The notes under the pieces were generated by a model, which was given only the letters and a program-made list of their open reading frames with translations, did not search any database and was not told the DNA's origin. A DNA stretch of 64,000 bases from DASRSS01 sp963799045. GTDB lineage: Bacteria > Actinomycetota > Actinomycetes > Mycobacteriales > Jatrophihabitantaceae. This document shows, one piece after another, positions 58,368-64,000 of the stretch. The translations under genes were made by a program, and so were the position numbers. The stretch's first letter is position 1. Each line of letters begins with the position of its first letter. The stretch lies in contig CAWCVN010000001.1 of assembly GCA_963799045.1 (NCBI GenBank), positions 806,001 to 870,000 of the forward strand, written 5' to 3'.

Positions 58368-59033
58368 TCACCCCCTCCCTTGCGCCGCGGTGCCGTCCGC
58401 CCGATGCTCGAGCAGCCGGGCAACGTATTTGGCCAGCACGTCGACCTCCAGGTTCACCGGGTCACCGACCCGCTTCGAACCGAGCACTGTGGCCCGCAGT
58501 GTCTCGGGAATCAGCCCCACCTCGAACCAATCGGGGCCTACGGCCGTCACGGTCAGCGAGACGCCGTCGACGGCGATCGAGCCCTTCTCAGCGACGTAAC
58601 CGGCCAGCTCCCGCGCCAACCCGAACCGGACCGACTCCCACCTGTCCGCCGGCGTGCGGGACAGCACGGCGCCGGTGCCGTCGACGTGGCCCTGCACGAC
58701 GTGGCCGTCCAGGCGGGCGTCGACCCGCGCGGCCCGCTCCAGGTTGACCGGGTCGCCGGCGCGCAGGCCGCCGAGGTCGGATCGATCGAGCGTCTCGCCG
58801 ATCACGTCGAAGTCCAGCGTCACCGGCCCTGTGCCGTCGGTGCCGTCCGCGTTGTCGGTGCCGTCGGTGTTGTCCGTGCCGACGACCGTCAGGCAGACGC
58901 CGTTCACCGCGATCGACGCGCCGTGGCGGGCGTCGGCGCCGACCGTCGCGGCGCGCACCCGCAACAGGGCGGAATCGCCGCGGGCCTCGACCCCGACCAC
59001 TTCGCCGATCTCCTCGACGATGCCGGTGAACAT
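58368..59033 (-). CDS. ribE: Riboflavin synthase, alpha chain, with an Asp-rich insert
   Basis: 221 residues. It dismutates two lumazines to riboflavin. The two repeated barrels are seen as MFTGIVEEIGEV / NGVCLTVV and VQGHVDGTG / VDGVSLTVTAV. Between NGVCLTVV and VTLDFDVIGETL is an extra run TDNTDGTDNADGTDG encoded by a 9-bp repeat; this should lie in a surface loop of the first barrel. Slightly longer than usual (about 200) for this reason. ATG 59033, 2 bp after ribD. Confidence 0.95.
   Translation of the reverse strand: MFTGIVEEIGEVVGVEARGDSALLRVRAATVGADARHGASIAVNGVCLTVVGTDNTDGTDNADGTDGTGPVTLDFDVIGETLDRSDLGGLRAGDPVNLERAARVDARLDGHVVQGHVDGTGAVLSRTPADRWESVRFGLARELAGYVAEKGSIAVDGVSLTVTAVGPDWFEVGLIPETLRATVLGSKRVGDPVNLEVDVLAKYVARLLEHRADGTAAQGRG
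58834..58878 (-). repeat. Imperfect 9-bp repeats in ribE
   Basis: Five 9-bp units (CCGTCGGTG, CCGTCCGCG, TTGTCGGTG, CCGTCGGTG, TTGTCCGTG on the plus strand), each encoding a three-residue A/T-D-G/N unit. In frame, so the gene stays open. Confidence 0.85.
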
Positions 59034-59035
59034 CC

Positions 59036-60088
59036 CTACTTCTCCCCTGCGTTGGGCTCGGCCCAGCTGGGCACGGCGACGATCTTGACATCCTCGCCCA
59101 GCCGGGTGATCTCCTGGATGTCCAGTGTGACGGCCTCGCCCAGCGTGCCCACGCCCGCGTGACCTAGGGCACTCGGCCCGTCACCGAGCAGCGTCGGCGC
59201 CAGGTAGGCGATCACCTCGTCGACGCAGCGGGCCTCGACGAACGCCCCGGCCAGCGTCGGGCCACCCTCGAGCAGCACGTGCCGGACACCACGGTCGAAC
59301 AGCGCCTTGAGCGCGAATCGGGGCACCGCGGTGTCCAGCACGAGTGTCTCGGCGGCCGAGTCGAGCACCCGCGCCGACTGCGGGACCCGGTGCCGGCGGT
59401 CGAGGACCACACGTAGTGGCTGGCGCTCGAGCGGCTCGCCGTCGGCGTCACGGGCGGTCAGGCTGGGGTCGTCGGCGAGCACCGTTCCGCTGCCCACGAC
59501 GATCGCGTCCACCACCGCGCGCGCCGCGTGCGCGTCCGCACGCGAGGCCGGCGAGGAGATCCAGCGTGCGGTGAGGTCCGCGGCGGCCACCCTGCCGTCG
59601 AGCGTCGCGGCGTACTTCCAGGTGACGAACGGCCGCGCCGTGCGCACCGCGTGCAGCCAGGCCCGCAACGCCCCCCGTTCGGCCTCCGTCGACAGCGCGC
59701 CGGCGATCACCTCGACCCCCGCCTCGCGCAGCACCTGGGCGCCGCCGGCGGCGAACGGGTTGGGATCGTCGACGGCATAGATCACCTTGGCCACGCCGGC
59801 ACCGCTCAGCGCGGTGGTGCACGGCCCGGTGCGCCCGGTGTGCGCGCACGGCTCGAGCGTGACCACCGCCGTCCCACCACGCGCGGCCGCGCCCGCCTGC
59901 GCGAGCGCCACCACCTCGGCATGCGGCCCGCCCGCCGGCTGGGTCGCCCCCTCGCCGGCGACGGCCCCGTCGGCGGCGAGGACGACGGCGCCAACGGGCG
60001 GGTTCGGGCTGGTCCGGCCGCGCACCGTCGCGCCCAGTTCGAGTGCCCGGCGCATGGCCGCGCGCTCGGCCTCGGAGAGCTCCACCAT
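59036..60088 (-). CDS. ribD: Bifunctional pyrimidine deaminase/reductase
   Basis: 350 residues. Deaminase domain with the zinc ligands HAEVVALAQAG and PCAHTGRTGPC; reductase domain WKYAATLDGRVAA, VDAIVVGSGTVLADDPSLTAR and LLEGGPTLAGAFV. It makes the ribityl-aminopyrimidine of riboflavin. The gap to rpe is only 12 bp and holds no FMN riboswitch. First rib gene of the operon. Confidence 0.95.
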   Translation of the reverse strand: MVELSEAERAAMRRALELGATVRGRTSPNPPVGAVVLAADGAVAGEGATQPAGGPHAEVVALAQAGAAARGGTAVVTLEPCAHTGRTGPCTTALSGAGVAKVIYAVDDPNPFAAGGAQVLREAGVEVIAGALSTEAERGALRAWLHAVRTARPFVTWKYAATLDGRVAAADLTARWISSPASRADAHAARAVVDAIVVGSGTVLADDPSLTARDADGEPLERQPLRVVLDRRHRVPQSARVLDSAAETLVLDTAVPRFALKALFDRGVRHVLLEGGPTLAGAFVEARCVDEVIAYLAPTLLGDGPSALGHAGVGTLGEAVTLDIQEITRLGEDVKIVAVPSWAEPNAGEK

Positions 60089-60100
60089 GCGCTGGACCCC

Positions 60101-60784
60101 CTAGCCGGACATGGCCGCGCGGGCCCGTTCGCGCAGCGCCTCGACGGCACGGCCGGGCTCCTCGGCGCCATAGACGGCCGAGCCGGCTACGAACACGTCG
60201 GCACCGGCCTCGGCCGCGGCCTCGATGGTGTCGAGGTCGATTCCGCCGTCGACCTCGACGAACAGGCGCAGGTGGCCGGCGCGCACGTGCTCGCGGGCCA
60301 GGCGCACCTTCGGCAGCACCTCCGCCATGAACGCCTGGCCACCGAAACCGGGCTCGACGGTCATCACCAGCAGCGTGTCGAACTCGGCGAGCACCTCCAG
60401 GTACGGCTCCAGCGGGGTGCCCGGCTTCACCGACAGGCCGGCCAGCGCGCCGGCGGAGCGGATGGCCCGGGCAGTGCGGACGGGGTCGGCCGCGGCCTCG
60501 ACGTGGAAGCTCACGTTGGCCGCGCCGGCCTCGGCGTACCCGGCCGCCCAGCGGTCCGGGTCGTCGATCATCAGGTGGCAGTCCAGCGGCAATCCGGCCG
60601 CCTTGTGCAGGCTCTTGACCACCGGCAGCCCGATCGTCAGGTTGGGCACGAAGTGGGCATCCATCACGTCCACGTGCAGCCAGTCCGCGCCGGACACCGC
60701 GTCCGCCTCGTCGGCCAGATGGGCGAAGTCGGCCGAAAGGATGCTCGGGGCGATCATCGGCTCTGGACGGCCAGCGGTGCTCAC
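60101..60784 (-). CDS. rpe: Ribulose-phosphate 3-epimerase
   Basis: 227 residues. It interconverts ribulose and xylulose 5-phosphates. APSILSADFAHL, LHVDVMDAHFVPNLTIG, DCHLMIDDPDRW, VMTVEPGFGGQAF and VDGGIDLDTI hold the metal and substrate residues of the TIM barrel. GTG 60784 is supported by a -10 box seven bases upstream; ATG 60757 (MIAPSIL) is an alternative. Leads into the rib genes, whose precursor is also ribulose 5-phosphate. Confidence 0.96.
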   Translation of the reverse strand: MSTAGRPEPMIAPSILSADFAHLADEADAVSGADWLHVDVMDAHFVPNLTIGLPVVKSLHKAAGLPLDCHLMIDDPDRWAAGYAEAGAANVSFHVEAAADPVRTARAIRSAGALAGLSVKPGTPLEPYLEVLAEFDTLLVMTVEPGFGGQAFMAEVLPKVRLAREHVRAGHLRLFVEVDGGIDLDTIEAAAEAGADVFVAGSAVYGAEEPGRAVEALRERARAAMSG

Positions 60785-60791
60785 CCTGTGA

Positions 60792-60797
60792 AGTCTA
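60792..60797 (-). promoter_or_regulatory. -10 box for a leaderless rpe-rib transcript
   Basis: TAGACT seven bases before GTG 60784, placing the +1 at the start codon. The same hexamer and spacing recur before def. Confidence 0.5.
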
Positions 60798-60887
60798 GGT
60801 CCGCGGGCGAGCCCGGCTCAGCAGGCCGTCGGAACCGGCCCCTCGAGCACCGATGCCGCGCAGCCGGCGCCGACAGCGCTGCCGCGG

Positions 60888-62303
60888 TTACCGCGGTCGG
60901 CGGACGAGCGCGTAGAACATCGCGTCGGTGCCGTGCCGGTGCGGCCACAGCTGGACCGTCGGACCGTCGCCGAGGTCGTCGACTCCCGGGAAGGCGCCCC
61001 GCGCGTCGACCAGCTCGTGGCCGGCGACGACCGCGACGGTCTCGGCCGGGTGCGGCGAGCAGGTCACGTACGCCACCAACCCGCCCGGGCGGACCAGGCG
61101 CAGCGCCGCGGCCAGCAGCTCGCGCTGCAGCGCGGCCAGCTGCGCGACGTCGTCGGGCCGGCGGCGCCACCGGGACTCGGGTCGCCGGCGCAGCGCGCCC
61201 AGTCCCGTGCACGGGGCGTCGACGAGCACCCGGTCGTAGCCGCCCCCGGGGCCGGGAGCCAGCGTGCGGGCATCGCCGACCCTGATCTCCACCTCCCACG
61301 GCAGCGTGGCCCGGGCCACCAGGTCGGCCCGGTGCGGGTGCAGCTCGTTGGCGGTGACGTGCGCACCGCGCTCGGCGCCGAGCGCGGCCATCAGGGCGGT
61401 CTTTCCGCCCGGCCCGGCGCACAGGTCCAGCCAGCGCTCGTCGCGGCCGTCCAGCGCGGCGTTCACCAGGGCCAGCGCGCACAGCTGGCTGCCCTCGTCC
61501 TGCACCCCGGCGCGCCGGGCGCGAACGGCGTCCAGCTCCGCCGGCGCCCCGCCGTCGAGGCGGACGGCGTACGGGGAGTACGGGCCGGGCGCGCCGCCCG
61601 AGGCCGCCATGAGCTCGTCACGCCCGATCCGGCCCGGCCAGGCCACCAGGTGGGTCTGCGGGCGGGCGTCGTCCGCGACGAGCGCCGCCTCGGTCTCGGC
61701 CAGCTCGCCGCCCAGCGCGTCGGCGAACGCCGCCGCGATCCACTCCGGGTGCGCGGTGCGCACGGCCAGCTCGCGCAGGGCCGAGCCGTCCTGGGTCAGC
61801 CGGGCGGCCCAGGCGGACCAGCCGTGGGCCGCCACCTTGCGCAGCACCGCGTTGAGGAATCCGGCCGCGCGCCCGTGACCGGTCGTTCTGGCCAGCTCGA
61901 CGGTCGTGGACACCGCCGCGTGGCGCGGGATCCGCGTCCGCAGCAGCTGGTAGGCGCCGAGGCGCGCGAGGTCGAGCACCTCGGGATCGACCTGCTCGAG
62001 CGGCCTGTCCACGCACGCCGCGAGCACCTCGTCGAGCGTGCCGCTGGCGCGCACGGTGCCGTAGCTGAGCTCGGTGGCCAGCGCCGCGTCGCGACCGGAC
62101 AGGCCGGCCTCGGCCAGCAGGCCCGGCAATGCCAGGTTGGCGAACGCGCCGTCGGCCGAGACCGCCCGCAGCAGCCGGTACGCGGCGAGCCGGGCCGGAT
62201 CGGGCTGTGCCGGGCCGCCGCCCGAGCCGGGCCGGCCGCCACGGGACGAAGCGCCGCGGGACGGGGCGCCGCGTCGTGGCGGGCCGCCCCCGCCGCTAGG
62301 CAA
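60888..62303 (-). CDS. rsmB: 16S rRNA (cytosine-967-C5)-methyltransferase RsmB (Fmu)
   Basis: 471 residues. NusB-like N-terminal domain (ARLAAYRLLRAVSADGAFANLALPGLL), then the methyltransferase with DLCAGPGGKTALMAAL (SAM), VLVDAPCTGLGALRRRPESRWRR (catalytic Cys of motif VI) and YVTCSPHPAE (nucleophile). The TTG at 62303 overlaps the fmt stop and gives a Gly/Arg/Pro-rich tail before the domain. GTG/ATG alternatives are not apparent. Conserved fmt-rsmB pair. Confidence 0.93.
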   Translation of the reverse strand: MPSGGGGPPRRGAPSRGASSRGGRPGSGGGPAQPDPARLAAYRLLRAVSADGAFANLALPGLLAEAGLSGRDAALATELSYGTVRASGTLDEVLAACVDRPLEQVDPEVLDLARLGAYQLLRTRIPRHAAVSTTVELARTTGHGRAAGFLNAVLRKVAAHGWSAWAARLTQDGSALRELAVRTAHPEWIAAAFADALGGELAETEAALVADDARPQTHLVAWPGRIGRDELMAASGGAPGPYSPYAVRLDGGAPAELDAVRARRAGVQDEGSQLCALALVNAALDGRDERWLDLCAGPGGKTALMAALGAERGAHVTANELHPHRADLVARATLPWEVEIRVGDARTLAPGPGGGYDRVLVDAPCTGLGALRRRPESRWRRRPDDVAQLAALQRELLAAALRLVRPGGLVAYVTCSPHPAETVAVVAGHELVDARGAFPGVDDLGDGPTVQLWPHRHGTDAMFYALVRRPR

Positions 62304-63222
62304 GCCGCTCCCCGGACCGCACCCGCGCGCCGCGCGCCCAGTCCGCCGCTGCCATGGCCCGCTTGCCCGCGGGCTGGACCCAGCCGAGTTCCACCTCGGT
62401 GGTCGCGGTGCCGACGCACACCGCCGACTTCTCGACCCGCAGCTCGCCACTGCTCGCCCCGCCGGAGTCCACCGGACGCACCGGGCCGAGCTTGAGCCGC
62501 TCGCCGTGGAGTGTGGTCCACGCGCCGGGCGCGGGTGTGCACGCACGCACGAGACGATCGACGTGCTGCGCGGGCGTGCCCCAGTCCACCCGGGCGTCGT
62601 CGACGTGCAGCTTGCCGGCGATGGACACCCCGTCCTCCGGCTGCGGCACCGGCACCAGTGTGCCGTCGGCGATGCCGTCCATCGTCGCGACGAGTAGGCC
62701 CGCCCCGCTGTCGGCGAGACGCGCCAGCAGGTCGCCCGCGGTGTCCGTGGGCCGGATGGACTCGGTCACGACGCCGAACACGGGCCCGCTGTCCAGGCCG
62801 GCCTCGATCTGGAACGTCGTCGCGCCGGTGACGTCGTCACCGCGCAGCAGCGCATGCTGGACCGGGGCCGCGCCGCGCCAGGCGGGCAGGAGCGAGAAGT
62901 GCAGGTTCACCCAGCCGTGCTCGGGCACCGACAGCGCCGGCGGTGGCAGCAGCGCCCCGTAGGCGACGACCGGGCAGCAGTCCGGCTCCAACGCGGCGAG
63001 TTCGGCGAGGAACTCCGGCTCACCGGGGCGGCGGGGCGCGAGCACGGGCAGTCCGGCGTCGGCGGCCACCTCGGCGACCGGCGAGCGGGCCTCGTGCCGC
63101 CCGCGGCCGGCTCGGGCGGGCGGCCGGGTGATCACGGCCACGACGTCGTGCCGGGGCGCGGCCAGCAGGGCCCGCAGCGAGGGCACGGCGACCTCGGGCG
63201 TGCCGGCGAAGACCAGCCTCAC
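62296..63222 (-). CDS. fmt: Methionyl-tRNA formyltransferase
   Basis: 308 residues. It formylates initiator Met-tRNA. RLVFAGTPEVAVPSLRALL, VAYGALLPPPAL, NLHFSLLPAWRGAAPVQHALLRGD (Asn/His catalytic residues), TTFQIEAGLDSGPV and the C-terminal tRNA-binding domain LKLGPVRPVDS. Intact; its stop overlaps rsmB by 8 bp and it follows def by 19 bp. Confidence 0.96.
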   Translation of the reverse strand: MRLVFAGTPEVAVPSLRALLAAPRHDVVAVITRPPARAGRGRHEARSPVAEVAADAGLPVLAPRRPGEPEFLAELAALEPDCCPVVAYGALLPPPALSVPEHGWVNLHFSLLPAWRGAAPVQHALLRGDDVTGATTFQIEAGLDSGPVFGVVTESIRPTDTAGDLLARLADSGAGLLVATMDGIADGTLVPVPQPEDGVSIAGKLHVDDARVDWGTPAQHVDRLVRACTPAPGAWTTLHGERLKLGPVRPVDSGGASSGELRVEKSAVCVGTATTEVELGWVQPAGKRAMAAADWARGARVRSGERLA

Positions 63223-63241
63223 GGCCGCCGTCCCGGGGCGG

Positions 63242-63793
63242 TCACAGGGCCATCCCGCCGGTGGCGTGCGGGCTCACCTTGACCCGTGGTGCGGCCAGGC
63301 CGGACCACTCGGCCTCGCGGATCGCCTTCATGGCCGCCTTGCGGGTTGCGGTGTCCAGCCGGTCGACGAACAGCACGCCGTCGAGGTGGTCGGTCTCGTG
63401 CTGGATGCAGCGCGCCAGCAGCGCGGTGCCCTCGACGGTGACCGGATCGCCGTACATGTTCTGCCCGTGGGCGACGACGTTCGCCCGGCGCTTGCAGTCC
63501 CAGGTGAGCCCGGGAATCGACAGGCACCCTTCGGGGCCGTCCTGCTCCTCGTCGTCGGGGAAGTGCAACACCGGGTTGATCAGGTGACCGGACTGGCTGT
63601 CGTCGACGTGGTAGGTGAACACCCGAAGACCCACGCCGATCTGCGGCGCCGCGAGCCCCGAGCCCGGCGCCTCGAGCATGGTCTCGGCCAGGTCGGCCAC
63701 CAGCACCCGCAGCTGCTTGTCGAAGTCGGTCACGACCTCGGCGGGCGTGCGCAGCACCGGGTCGCCGAACAGGCGGATGGGTTGAACGGTCAC
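63242..63793 (-). CDS. def: Peptide deformylase
   Basis: 183 residues. It removes the formyl group from nascent proteins. Motif 1 is GSGLAAPQIG, motif 2 EGCLSIPG with the metal Cys, motif 3 QHETDHLDG with the metal His residues and the catalytic Glu. The GTG start at 63793 is seven bases after a TAGACT -10 box. First gene of def-fmt-rsmB. Confidence 0.96.
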   Translation of the reverse strand: MTVQPIRLFGDPVLRTPAEVVTDFDKQLRVLVADLAETMLEAPGSGLAAPQIGVGLRVFTYHVDDSQSGHLINPVLHFPDDEEQDGPEGCLSIPGLTWDCKRRANVVAHGQNMYGDPVTVEGTALLARCIQHETDHLDGVLFVDRLDTATRKAAMKAIREAEWSGLAAPRVKVSPHATGGMAL

Positions 63794-63800
63794 GACCGCC

Positions 63801-63806
63801 AGTCTA
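63801..63806 (-). promoter_or_regulatory. -10 box for a leaderless def transcript
   Basis: TAGACT lies seven bases before GTG 63793. A second TAGACT on the plus strand (63841-63846) could serve the divergent MFS gene. Confidence 0.5.
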
Positions 63807-63838
63807 CGGAACCCAGCCGGGCAACCGGTCGGCAGTTA

Positions 63839-63853
63839 GTTAGACTGGCTAAC
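63839..63853. promoter_or_regulatory. Operator-like inverted repeat before the MFS gene
   Basis: GTTAG and CTAAC arms separated by ACTGG give a perfect 15-bp inverted repeat, 16 bp upstream of GTG 63870 and overlapping the possible -10 (TAGACT). It resembles MarR- or TetR-type operators. The regulator is not in the window. Confidence 0.5.
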
Positions 63854-63869
63854 GACCGAAGGGACGCCC

Positions 63870-64000
63870 GTGCACCACTCCGAAGTCCACGACCGCCGGG
63901 TCGCGCTGTCCGTGACCACCGTCGGCATCCTCGCCGCGACGCTCAACTCGTCGATCCTGCTGATCTCGCTGCCCGCGATCTTCGCGGGCCTCGGGCTGAA
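63870..64000 (+). CDS. MFS transporter, N-terminal fragment (runs off the right edge)
   Basis: 44 codons. HHSEVHDRRVALSVTTVGIL, then AATLNSSILLISLPAIFAGLGL, the first membrane helix of DHA2-type (14-helix) drug exporters, which share the LNSSILLISLPAIF pattern. GTG 63870 follows GAAGGGA. Substrate unknown. Confidence 0.75.
   Translation, partial: MHHSEVHDRRVALSVTTVGILAATLNSSILLISLPAIFAGLGL

Overview
The window is a chromosomal stretch from a high-GC Gram-positive bacterium of the class Actinomycetia. The evidence is the strong G/C bias at third codon positions, frequent GTG and TTG starts, GTGA stop/start overlaps, a 23S gene of about 3.1 kb, and actinobacterial marker genes (mctB-like, steA-like, Rv1693-like small protein, tlyA, a steroid-carrier-type SCP2 protein, an Rv2212-like cyclase). 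The gene order resembles that of Mycobacterium tuberculosis around infC-pheST-arg-tyrS-tlyA-recN-pyrG-scpAB-der, followed by blocks related to hisE/hisG and to rib-rpe-rsmB-fmt-def. I cannot name a genus or species. Almost all protein genes lie on the minus strand; SCP2, DUF1015, DUF72 and the MFS gene at the right edge are on the plus strand.

Layout from left to right. 1-1.9 kb: DUF881 / small basic protein / DUF881 / phosphatidyltransferase. 1.9-11.7 kb: tRNA-Pro(GGG), then der-cmk-aroH-rluB-scpB-scpA-RHH-like-parA-xerD-nudix-pyrG (GTP, chromosome segregation and nucleotide genes), tightly packed with overlaps. 11.7-22.5 kb: mctB-steA (cell division and envelope), recN-nadK-tlyA, SCP2, a HAD phosphatase, DUF1015, an SSB-like protein and a TPR protein with a charged repeat region. 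22.6-28.3 kb: a complete rrn operon (16S-23S-5S, minus strand) with two promoters and a strong terminator. 28.5-39.2 kb: tyrS, mpg and a full arginine cluster argCJBDFRGH. 39.2-45.1 kb: infC-rpmI-rplT-trmH-pheS-pheT. 45.4-53.7 kb: DUF72, then an acetate module (acs, satP, a YjcH-like protein, an ActP-like symporter, and a LytS/LytTR two-component system with a PH-like membrane protein). 53.8-63.8 kb: hisG-hisE, an adenylate cyclase with a universal stress protein, ribH-ribBA-ribE-ribD-rpe, rsmB-fmt-def, and the start of an MFS pump.

The strongest anomaly is technical. From about 34.6 to 53.3 kb nearly every gene is broken by single-base insertions or deletions, including genes that are normally essential (pheS, pheT) and the whole arginine pathway. 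Each break can be mended by one base to restore a normal family member. Genes on both sides are intact. I read this as local consensus error and annotate these loci as genes, not pseudogenes; exact ends inside this stretch are approximate. A second, separate frame break lies in an 18-bp tandem repeat at 22.2 kb.

I found no CRISPR array, insertion sequence, prophage, toxin-antitoxin pair or recognisable defence system, and no previously undescribed multi-gene system that I can support. The more informative signals are regulatory: putative leaderless promoters (pyrG, rpe, def, argC, DUF1015), a palindromic candidate ArgR site at argC, an AUC start for infC behind a long structured leader, and an operator-like inverted repeat before the MFS gene.
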